The notes beneath the pieces are model-generated. The model was given only the letters and a program-made list of their open reading frames with translations, ran no database searches and was not told the origin of the DNA. The position numbers and the translations under genes were made by a program. A DNA stretch of 20,230 bases from CAZSAL01 sp964604825 (GTDB lineage: Bacteria; Elusimicrobiota; Elusimicrobia; 2-01-FULL-59-12): positions 1 to 20,230 of the forward strand of contig CAZSAL010000048.1 in the NCBI GenBank assembly GCA_964604825.1, in the 5' to 3' direction. Below are positions 14,435-20,230 of the stretch, piece by piece. Numbering within the stretch: the first letter of the stretch is position 1; the number at the start of each line of letters is the position of its first letter.

Positions 14435-15877
14435 CTAATAATTCAATGACTCAATTTCTGATTGAGCCAGCCATATGTCATAAACCATGTGGGTGAAAAA
14501 TACGGCGGTAAATATCGATACCAATACGCCCCAGAAGAGCGTTACGGCAAATCCCTTCACCGGGCCCGTGCCGAATTGGAACAAAAGCGCCGCCGAAATC
14601 AGCGTCGTCACATGACCGTCGATGATGGCCGGCCAGGCGTGCTTGTATCCAAGATCGACCGCCAGCCGGACGGTTTTCCCCAGCTGCAGTTCCTCTCGCA
14701 CGCGTTCCAATATAAGAACGTTTGCATCCACCGCCATGGCCAGAGAAAGGATGGTTCCGGCTATGCCGGGCAAGGTCAGGGTGGCGTGCAGACAGGCCAT
14801 GATGCCGAAGATAAAAAGCATGTTGATGAACATTGCCATGTCTGCAATCATGCCGGAAGTGTGGTAATAAAGCGCCATGAAAAGCACAACCAGAAACAAC
14901 CCAATAAGAGAAGACCGCACTCCGGCTTTTATCGAGTCTTCCCCAAGGCTCGGTCCCACCGTCCGCTCTTCGATAACGCGGACCGGAGCGGGAAGCGCGC
15001 CGGCGCGCAGCACGGTTGCCAGAAGCTTTGCCTCTTCGGCGGTAAATGATCCTTCAATTACCGCATGGCCGTCGGGTATGGCGGTGCGTATGACGGGAGC
15101 GGACTGTATGGTACCGTCCAGCACTATGGCCATGCTCTTACCCACATTGGCCTCAGTAGTCTGGGCGAAAAGACGCGCTCCTTCCGGGTTAAATTCGATG
15201 GCCACGCTGGGATAACCGCCAAGCTGGCCGCCGCCAAGCTCCACCTTGGCGTCGACCAGAGTTGATCCCGTCAGCTCTGGAGTGGAGCGGACAATACGGT
15301 ATCTGCCGTCGCGTTCTGGCATAACTTCATTGCCGGGAGGAACAAGTTTTTCCAGATCTTCCGGCGCTTCGCCTTTATTTTGAAGCTCGACATACTGCGC
15401 CAGTGACATTTTCTTATCAAGCAGCGCCCGGTCCAGAGTGGAAATGGCGTTTGAATCGTCTACTATACGGAATTCAAGAAGAGCTGTGCGTCCGATAAGT
15501 TCCTTGGCGCGTTCAGGGTCTTTGACGCCGGGCAACTGAACAACGATCCAGCGGTCTCCCTGACGGGCTATCAACGGTTCGGATACGCCGAACTGGTCTA
15601 CGCGGTTCCTGATGATTTCAATGGCGCGATCCAGAGCGTCAAAAATGTTTACATGCGGATCAAGCTTGTTGCGGTCAAGCTCCAGCACCAGATGGGTGCC
15701 TCCGCGCAGGTCAAGCCCGAGATTCAGAATTTTCGAAATAATCGGGTCTTTATCCTGCTCGCGCTCCGAACGCTCCTGAGCCGTCATGCGGTACCAGGAA
15801 ATTGTCGGGACCAAAAAGTAAACGGAAAGACCGACAAGCGCCAGCGTAGTCCACAAAACTACCTGTGTCCTGCTCAT
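14435..15877 (-). CDS. secD: Protein translocase subunit SecD
   Basis: SecD partners SecF in the accessory translocase. The 480-residue protein has an N-terminal membrane segment (about 6-25) and the motif LNLGLDLRGGTHLVLELD (51-68). Its large periplasmic P1 domain includes RNRVDQFGVSEPLIARQGDRWIVVQLPG. A C-terminal bundle of five membrane segments carries LSLAMAVDANVLILERVREEL. The length is at the short end of the family, as in many bacteria with a reduced P1 insert. ATG overlaps the yajC stop by four bases (ATGA), with GAGGTGG as ribosome site inside yajC. Confidence 0.96.
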   Translation of the reverse strand: MSRTQVVLWTTLALVGLSVYFLVPTISWYRMTAQERSEREQDKDPIISKILNLGLDLRGGTHLVLELDRNKLDPHVNIFDALDRAIEIIRNRVDQFGVSEPLIARQGDRWIVVQLPGVKDPERAKELIGRTALLEFRIVDDSNAISTLDRALLDKKMSLAQYVELQNKGEAPEDLEKLVPPGNEVMPERDGRYRIVRSTPELTGSTLVDAKVELGGGQLGGYPSVAIEFNPEGARLFAQTTEANVGKSMAIVLDGTIQSAPVIRTAIPDGHAVIEGSFTAEEAKLLATVLRAGALPAPVRVIEERTVGPSLGEDSIKAGVRSSLIGLFLVVLFMALYYHTSGMIADMAMFINMLFIFGIMACLHATLTLPGIAGTILSLAMAVDANVLILERVREELQLGKTVRLAVDLGYKHAWPAIIDGHVTTLISAALLFQFGTGPVKGFAVTLFWGVLVSIFTAVFFTHMVYDIWLAQSEIESLNY

Positions 15878-16212
15878 CCCACCACCTCGCTTGAACCGGT
15901 TTCGGTTGGTTCCTGGACAACCTGAACTATCGAAGAACGGCTCATTTCAATCCGGACATTGTCCGCAACCTTGAGAATTATTATTTGTCCCCGTACGGTC
16001 GCTACCGTGCCATAAATGCCGCCCTGCGTCAGGACGCGGTCTCCGGGCTTGAGGGCCTCCACCATTTTGCGATGTTCCTTTGCCTGCTTTTGCTGAGGCC
16101 TGATAATCAGCAGATAGAGAATGCCGATAATGACAATCATCGGCATAAAGCTGATGATCGGATTCGGCGACGTCTGAGCGCCTTTAGGCGCTACGGAAAT
16201 TTGTGAGCCCAT
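15874..16212 (-). CDS. yajC: Preprotein translocase subunit YajC
   Basis: YajC is a small single-span inner-membrane protein that associates with SecDF. The 112-residue product has a transmembrane segment at about 20-40 (PIISFMPMIVIIGILYLLII), then the invariant RPQQKQAKEHRKMVEALKPG and VLTQGGIYGTVATV, which mark the family. The ribosome site is a G-run (GGGGGGAAG) about ten bases before the ATG. That G-run lies in a 15-base match to the palindromic element at 9375-9389. It follows tgt and a hairpin and is coupled to secD. Confidence 0.95.
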   Translation of the reverse strand: MGSQISVAPKGAQTSPNPIISFMPMIVIIGILYLLIIRPQQKQAKEHRKMVEALKPGDRVLTQGGIYGTVATVRGQIIILKVADNVRIEMSRSSIVQVVQEPTETGSSEVVG

Positions 16213-16247
16213 GAAGAAACTTCCCCCCTTGCGGATCTATTCATAGA

Positions 16248-16280
16248 AAAGGAGGTCCGGAGTGCCACCCGTCCTCCTTT
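16248..16280 (-). terminator. Weak terminator-like hairpin after tgt
   Basis: On the minus strand AAAGGAGG (16280-16273) pairs with CCTCCTTT (16255-16248), with a 17-base loop, and is followed by TTTT then C. The stem begins at the tgt stop codon. The 8-bp stem and short T-run suggest a weak terminator or processing site separating tgt from yajC. Confidence 0.4.
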
Positions 16281-17412
16281 AAGTACTTTGATACAAATCC
16301 AAGAAACCTTTTCGGTCTTTTACGAATGTGCCCTTTGTAATAGATTCTCTTATTTTACGCATCAATCTTATCAGAAAGGATATGTTGTGTAAAGAAGCCA
16401 GCCTCATGGCGCTTAATTCTCCTGCGCGGAATAAATGATGAAGGTAAGCCCGGCTGTAGCGGGCGCACAACTCGCAATCGCAGGACGGGTCAGGCGGAGA
16501 AAAATCCGCCTGAAACGGGGCATTTTTTATATTGAGTTTTCCCCCGCTGGTGAACAGCTGGCCGTTCCGGCCATTGCGCGTAGGCAGAACGCAGTCGAAC
16601 TGATCGATCCCGAGAGCCACAGCATCCCATAAATCTTCCGGAGTTCCCACACCCATCAGATACCGGGGTTTATCTTCAGGCAGGCATTCCAATGAAAGGG
16701 CCACCATTTCCATTGTCAGGTTCCGCGGCTCGCCAAGAGACAATCCTCCTAAAGCGTATCCAGGGAAATCCATCTCAAGCAGCTGCATGGCGCTTTCTTT
16801 GCGCAGGTCAGGAAAAACGGAACCCTGGGTAATACCGTAAAGGAGCGGCGCCATTGCGTTCTCTCCTCGCAATGACAAATCAAATGTTTTCTTACACCGT
16901 CTGGCCCACCCCGTAGTCATGTCCAGCGCCTGTCTGGCGCGGTCGCGCGTACATGGATATGGCGGACATTCATCGAAACACATGGCTATGTCCGACCCTA
17001 AAATCATCTGGATTTCCGTGGCTTTTTCCGGGCTAAGGAAATGAAGCGACCCGTCGATATGAGAACGGAACTCCACTCCCTCCTCGCTCACCTTTCGCAG
17101 CTGCTCCAGGCTGAAGACCTGATAGCCGCCGGAATCCGTAAGTATCGCGCCCTTCCAGCTCATGAAATTATGCAGCCCGCCCACTTTCCGTATCACTTCC
17201 ATTCCCGGACGCAGATACAGATGATATGTGTTGGCCAGAATCATCTGGATTCCCATTTTTTCCAGATCTTCCGAAATAAGCGTTTTCACAGCGCCCTGCG
17301 TGCCCACAGGAGCGAATACCGGCGTATCAACGACCCCGTGCGCAGTGATCAACTTCCCCACGCGCGCTTTTGTCTCCGGGCAACGGTGCACGATTTCAAA
17401 AAAATTGCTCAT
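16279..17412 (-). CDS. tgt: Queuine/preQ1 tRNA-guanine transglycosylase
   Basis: Tgt exchanges guanine-34 of GUN tRNAs for preQ1 in queuosine synthesis. The 377-residue protein shows GAILTDSGGYQVFSL (88-102) with the conserved Asp, FDECPPYP, the catalytic region QFDCVLPTRNGRNG (272-285), whose Asp is the nucleophile, and a zinc site of three cysteines plus His (CDCELCARYSRAYLHHLF). All key residues are present and the length is standard. The ATG overlaps the queA stop by four bases, so the two steps of the pathway are translationally coupled. Confidence 0.97.
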   Translation of the reverse strand: MSNFFEIVHRCPETKARVGKLITAHGVVDTPVFAPVGTQGAVKTLISEDLEKMGIQMILANTYHLYLRPGMEVIRKVGGLHNFMSWKGAILTDSGGYQVFSLEQLRKVSEEGVEFRSHIDGSLHFLSPEKATEIQMILGSDIAMCFDECPPYPCTRDRARQALDMTTGWARRCKKTFDLSLRGENAMAPLLYGITQGSVFPDLRKESAMQLLEMDFPGYALGGLSLGEPRNLTMEMVALSLECLPEDKPRYLMGVGTPEDLWDAVALGIDQFDCVLPTRNGRNGQLFTSGGKLNIKNAPFQADFSPPDPSCDCELCARYSRAYLHHLFRAGELSAMRLASLHNISFLIRLMRKIRESITKGTFVKDRKGFLDLYQST

Positions 17413-18554
17413 ATCATCGCCATCGCGTCTCCGTAGGAATAGAAACGGTAGTGTTCGCGGATCGCGTCCATATAAGCATGCTTCAGAGAAAAAGGGAAAG
17501 GGACATTGGCCGGGCCACGATCAGAATAGAAGGCATTTGCCAGAAGGAGCGGCGTCGAATCAGGCAGATGGAAATTTGTGATCAAACCGTTTATAACCCT
17601 GAAATCATAGCCCGGATAAATGAATAGATTCGTTTCGCGCTGCTGCGGGATGAAATGACCTTCCTTATCCAGCGATGATTCCAGTGAGCGCACAACGGTC
17701 GTGCCAACCGCTATTATGCGCCGGTTCTCTGCCCGCGCTTCATTCAGGATGCCTGCCGCTTCTTTAGAAAGGTCGTAAGACTCGGGCAGCATACGATGCT
17801 TCTCAATCTGTTCCACCCGCACCGGACGGAAGGTTCCCCACCCCACATGAAGCACGATTTCCACAATGCGAATTCCCTTAAGACGCAAACGATCGAGCAG
17901 TTCCGGCGTGAAATGAAACCCGGCAGTGGGAGCCGCAACCGAGCCCTCATCTTTTGCAAAAACCGTCTGATACCGTTCACGGTCAAAAGAATCACCCCCA
18001 CCCTTACTCCCTCCCCCCTCGAGGAGGAGGGTGCGGGAGTGGGGGCGCTTTATATAAGGCGGCAGCGGCATTTCGCCCTGACGGTCCAGTATTTCGCGCA
18101 CGTTCGCAGATGAAAATTCAAGAAGCCATTCGCCATCATCACATCGCTTGACCATTTTCGCGTTCAAGCCGCCGGCAAAATATAACTCGGCAGGCTTGTT
18201 AGCGCCGCGCACTAAAGCTTTCCAATAAGTACCCTCACCCCTGCCCTCTCCCGCCCCCATGTCAGCGGCGCGAAGGGCGGGAGAGGGAGTGAAGGTGAAG
18301 GCTTTCAGCAATAAAACCTCGACTTTTCCGCCTGTCTTTTTAGTGCCGCGCAGGCGGGCGGGAAAAACGCGGGTCTTGTTCAAAACAAGAACATCTCCGG
18401 CCCGAAGAAAATCTGGCAGATCTCTGAACAAAACATGTTTGACGGCGCCTCCACCCAGCGGGACTACCATAAGTTTCGCACGATCCCTTGGAGTTTCCGG
18501 TTCCTGGGCGATAAAACCGGGCGGCAAATCATAATGAAAATCAGAAAGATTCAT
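17409..18554 (-). CDS. queA: S-adenosylmethionine:tRNA ribosyltransferase-isomerase with two palindrome-encoded insertions
   Basis: QueA converts preQ1-modified tRNA to epoxyqueuosine using S-adenosylmethionine. The protein is 381 residues, against about 340 for the family. The core shows MNLSDFHYDLPPGFIAQEP, the LNKTRVFPARL motif, EMPLPPYIKR, RERYQTVFAKDEGSVAAPTAGFHFT and LLVLHVGWGTF-like VLHVGWGTFRPV. Two extra segments, residues about 85-108 and 171-189, correspond to palindromic elements at 18231-18302 and 17988-18044. Removing these 43 residues gives 338, the normal length. Both are multiples of three and fall in loop regions between conserved blocks, so the enzyme is probably still active. 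GGAGA lies about seven bases before the ATG. Confidence 0.95.
   Translation of the reverse strand: MNLSDFHYDLPPGFIAQEPETPRDRAKLMVVPLGGGAVKHVLFRDLPDFLRAGDVLVLNKTRVFPARLRGTKKTGGKVEVLLLKAFTFTPSPALRAADMGAGEGRGEGTYWKALVRGANKPAELYFAGGLNAKMVKRCDDGEWLLEFSSANVREILDRQGEMPLPPYIKRPHSRTLLLEGGGSKGGGDSFDRERYQTVFAKDEGSVAAPTAGFHFTPELLDRLRLKGIRIVEIVLHVGWGTFRPVRVEQIEKHRMLPESYDLSKEAAGILNEARAENRRIIAVGTTVVRSLESSLDKEGHFIPQQRETNLFIYPGYDFRVINGLITNFHLPDSTPLLLANAFYSDRGPANVPFPFSLKHAYMDAIREHYRFYSYGDAMAMI
17988..18044. repeat. Palindromic element inserted in queA (second)
   Basis: The 57-base segment is an imperfect palindrome: CACCCCCAC...CCCTCCCCCCTC on one side and GAGGAGGAGGGTGCGGGAGTGGGGG on the other, with CTCGAG at the centre (18018-18023). 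It encodes the LLLEGGGSKGGGD stretch of QueA (about residues 171-189), absent from ordinary QueA, where PPYIKR leads directly into DRERYQT. Confidence 0.8.
18231..18302. repeat. Palindromic element inserted in queA (first)
   Basis: A perfect 13-bp stem CCCTCTCCCGCCC (18244-18256) / GGGCGGGAGAGGG (18275-18287) with an 18-base loop, flanked by further partly complementary ACCCTCACC / GGTGAAGG arms. The 72-base unit keeps the reading frame and encodes 24 residues with a TPSP...GEG pattern between QueA strands KVEVLLLK and YWKALVRG. Confidence 0.8.
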
Positions 18555-18570
18555 TTACATTCTCCGCTTA

Positions 18571-18615
18571 TTCCTACTCCCTCGCCCCGGCACGGGGAGA
18601 GGGAGTTTAGAATTA
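18571..18615. repeat. Palindromic element between spoIID and queA
   Basis: CTCCCTCGCCCC (18577-18588) pairs with GGGGAGAGGGAG (18594-18605) with one mismatch and a five-base loop; outer TTCCTA / TTAGGA arms extend the symmetry. It resembles the other palindromes but lies outside coding sequence. It has no downstream T-run on the minus strand, so a terminator function is unlikely. Confidence 0.65.
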
Positions 18616-18621
18616 GGATAC

Positions 18622-19803
18622 TCATTCCTTTCCTTTCACCATCTGCGTGTGAGGAAAATATATTTCAAGTATTTTGCGGTAATTCTGTCCTGCCAGAGCG
18701 CGCCCCTGCGCGCCCCACTGGCAGAATCCCACGCCATGGCCCCATCCCCGCCCCTCGAAAGTAAAAACGCCGTGCGAATGCGATATGTCGGTAATCAGCG
18801 TGCTGCGCATGCTGTCCGCCCCGACAATCAGACGAAAACGGTTGCCCGGAACGGAGATCGAATTATCTCCGCTTGATACGGTAAAAATTGCGGCGCGCCC
18901 TGATTCCGTCTTACGTTTTATTTTTATTTTTTTGATCCCGGCAATGTGAAACCCGGCATGATCCAGTTTTTTCTGCAGCGCCGCAGCGGAAATCCCCGTC
19001 TTCCAGCGATAATGCGGGTCGCCGGTGCAGTATTTGTCCTTTACCACGGTCAAATACGGCAGATCAGTTTTCAAATTCCAGACATCTTTGGGATTTTCCG
19101 TTCTGCCGCCGCAGGAGGAATGGAAAAAAGCCTGGATAGGATGGCCGGAATCGTCAACAAGTATTTCGCCCGCCGTTGCGTCGACAGCCTCGTTGTCCGC
19201 AGGGGTTTCGTCTTCATACCCGCCGTAGACCTGGGAGAAAACGTCGTTCGAAACGTCATAGCCGTTTGCCTCGTGCCCGCCCATATTGGCGGCGACAAAT
19301 GTTCTTGATACGACAGCCTGGGCTTTCAAAGCATCCGGAGCCCATCCCGACTCCGCTTCGCGGGGAAGGACGCCGTAGAGATACAGATTAAGCGGCAATT
19401 CATCGATGACATGAACCTCCCCGCCAACCGGGTTGACGATCAGCTTCCCGCGGTACAGACGGCCATTAAATGACATCAAATCATTCGCGTTATCCGGCGA
19501 AAAAATCCATACGCCTTTCTTTTTGCCTTCCCAGAGAAATCCAATTTTCTGCGGCTTCAAACGCACGGGTTTATTCAGCGGTACGGGAATCCCTCCAACA
19601 GCAGGCTGCGCGTGGAAATTACCGGTGCAGCCGATCTCGAACGGGGAGCGCGTATGGCTCAGACCCACACGGATTGTCGAGGGAAGCGCATACGCGCTGC
19701 CTGCGGCGGATGTTCTGTTCACAGCAAGCCACGGCTGATGTTCCGAGGCAATCAACGGAAGAGAAATGGCAGAGAGCAAAACGAGAAGGATGTCTTTTCT
19801 CAT
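18622..19803 (-). CDS. SpoIID/LytB domain protein, probable peptidoglycan lytic transglycosylase
   Basis: The 393-residue protein has an N-terminal signal peptide (about 1-20, ending LPLIAS). A SpoIID domain follows: LPLNLYLYGVLPREAESGW (136-154), with Glu149 aligned to the catalytic Glu of SpoIID, then LKAQAVVSRTFVA, FFHSSCGGRTENPKDVW and GRGWGHGVGFCQWGAQG. SpoIID cleaves denuded glycan strands of peptidoglycan in spore formers, but homologues occur in many non-sporulating bacteria with two membranes. A role in cell-wall remodelling is therefore inferred. ATG overlaps the DUF2905 stop by four bases (ATGA). Confidence 0.9.
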   Translation of the reverse strand: MRKDILLVLLSAISLPLIASEHQPWLAVNRTSAAGSAYALPSTIRVGLSHTRSPFEIGCTGNFHAQPAVGGIPVPLNKPVRLKPQKIGFLWEGKKKGVWIFSPDNANDLMSFNGRLYRGKLIVNPVGGEVHVIDELPLNLYLYGVLPREAESGWAPDALKAQAVVSRTFVAANMGGHEANGYDVSNDVFSQVYGGYEDETPADNEAVDATAGEILVDDSGHPIQAFFHSSCGGRTENPKDVWNLKTDLPYLTVVKDKYCTGDPHYRWKTGISAAALQKKLDHAGFHIAGIKKIKIKRKTESGRAAIFTVSSGDNSISVPGNRFRLIVGADSMRSTLITDISHSHGVFTFEGRGWGHGVGFCQWGAQGRALAGQNYRKILEIYFPHTQMVKGKE

Positions 19804-20018
19804 TTACGAAAGAGCCGAAAGATCAAGGTCAATACGACGCTGATCACGATGCAGGTTGTCAGCGGGAAATAGAAGCTGAAATGGTCCCGTTTGATCAGGA
19901 TATCCCCGGGCAGGCGTCCCAGAAACGGGATTTTCGGCATGACCATCAACAACCCGCCGACTAAAACCAGAACAACCCCGAAGAAAAAAATCAACTTTCC
20001 AAGACCGTGCATAGCCAT
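19800..20018 (-). CDS. DUF2905 small membrane protein
   Basis: This 72-residue protein has two transmembrane segments (about 6-24 and 49-68) separated by PFLGRLPGDILIKRDHFSFYFP, the DUF2905 signature. The family's function is unknown; members often lie near DNA-repair, queA-tgt or cell-wall genes. ATG at 20018 has no clear ribosome site. ATG at 20012, two codons later, would fit the usual family start equally well. The stop is coupled to spoIID. Confidence 0.85.
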   Translation of the reverse strand: MAMHGLGKLIFFFGVVLVLVGGLLMVMPKIPFLGRLPGDILIKRDHFSFYFPLTTCIVISVVLTLIFRLFRK

Positions 20019-20025
20019 GGAAGTT

Positions 20026-20031
20026 ATTATA
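20026..20031 (-). promoter_or_regulatory. Candidate -10 box before DUF2905
   Basis: On the minus strand the perfect TATAAT lies seven bases before the ATG at 20018, inside the 71-base gap after the preceding gene. The best upstream partner (TTCGCC, 18-base spacing) is poor. If used, the transcript would be leaderless or nearly so. This is a weak call based on the hexamer and its position only. Confidence 0.3.
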
Positions 20032-20089
20032 ACGAGTATTTTTCGGATGGGCGAATGAACAGGGACCTCTGGTTTGACATGCGGTGCTT

Positions 20090-20230
20090 CTAAAACTTCA
20101 ACTGCAGAACGGGGCGTACCATGAATCCGCTGAAGCCGAGGTCGAGCGTCTGGCCGCCGGGGACATTGAGGCCGGGATCCGCATTATCGGGGACGGGACG
20201 GCTTACGGATTGCCGGGGCGACGACGCGGC
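20090..20230 (-). CDS. Probable outer-membrane beta-barrel protein, C-terminal end (partial)
   Basis: An open frame enters from the right edge and ends with TAG at 20090-20092, giving 46 residues. The last part, TLDLGFSGFMVRPVLQLKF, has alternating hydrophobic residues and ends in phenylalanine. This is the C-terminal strand signature recognised by the BAM machinery in outer-membrane proteins. The part before it (SRPVPDNADPGLNVPGG) could be a loop. The start lies outside the window, so the family cannot be named. It is co-directional with DUF2905 with a 71-base gap. Confidence 0.6.
   Translation of the reverse strand, partial: AASSPRQSVSRPVPDNADPGLNVPGGQTLDLGFSGFMVRPVLQLKF

Noticed and set aside
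16250..16275. GGGTGGCAC motif resembling a T-box antiterminator
   Set aside because: The rest of the T-box bulge (ACCGCG) and the upstream specifier structure are missing, and the stretch directly follows the tgt stop codon.
17409..18554. queA as a frameshifted or broken gene
   Set aside because: The frame is continuous, conserved motifs are intact on both sides of the inserts and their lengths are multiples of three.
18622..19803. SpoIID as a sign of endospore formation
   Set aside because: The domain is widespread in non-sporulating bacteria with two membranes and no other sporulation gene is present.

Overview
The window comes from a bacterium with two membranes that makes lipopolysaccharide (LPS). 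It carries lipid A kinase, Kdo transferase, several heptosyltransferases, an O-antigen ligase, and the last residues of what looks like an outer-membrane beta-barrel. Base composition is close to balanced and fairly uniform. Genes are packed tightly, with many ATGA/GTGA/TGATG overlaps and several GTG and TTG starts. A SpoIID-family protein and DUF2905 beside queA-tgt-yajC-secD-secF, joined to a core-LPS cluster, suggest an uncultured Gram-negative lineage (Omnitrophota- or Elusimicrobiota-like). This is only an inference; no rRNA or taxonomic marker is present.

Layout: nearly everything is on the minus strand, so transcription runs from right to left. At the right edge (20090-20230) is the end of a probable outer-membrane protein. 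Then comes a translationally coupled series: DUF2905, SpoIID/LytB, queA, tgt (tRNA queuosine synthesis), a weak terminator-like hairpin, then yajC, secD, secF (Sec translocase accessory complex). Next are a degenerate corrinoid-reactivation-like protein, a DUF374 acyltransferase, waaA (Kdo transferase), a heptosyltransferase with a duplicated N-terminal domain, a GT4 glycosyltransferase, a GT2 glycosyltransferase and another GT9 heptosyltransferase, ending at 6490. A single small plus-strand gene of unknown function (6305-6493) interrupts the series. A second minus-strand run follows: GT9 heptosyltransferase, lpxK, O-antigen ligase, gmhB, a DUF4254 protein split into two coupled pieces, an ICMT-like membrane methyltransferase fused to the second piece, and a secreted DUF3108 protein. 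The leftmost 265 bases look non-coding.

How the genes work together: the two minus-strand runs assemble lipid A-Kdo-heptose core. LpxK phosphorylates the lipid A precursor, WaaA adds Kdo, three GT9 enzymes add heptoses (GmhB makes the precursor), GT2/GT4 extend the core, and WaaL caps it with O-antigen. SecDF-YajC helps export envelope proteins.

The most unusual signal is a family of GC-rich imperfect palindromes (motif CCCTCTCCC / CCCTCCCCC ... GGGGGAGGG / GGGAGAGGG). They occur at five places and several lie in frame inside genes: twice within queA, once at the DUF4254/methyltransferase fusion joint, once as the C-terminal tail of a heptosyltransferase (also supplying the next gene's ribosome binding site), and once between spoIID and queA. 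They encode recurrent peptides (TPSP..GEG, LLEGGG), as protein-invading palindromic elements do in Rickettsia. Other notable points are the extra orphan N-terminal Rossmann domain on a heptosyltransferase, the split DUF4254 gene, and an inverted repeat that could hide the ribosome binding site of the lone plus-strand gene.
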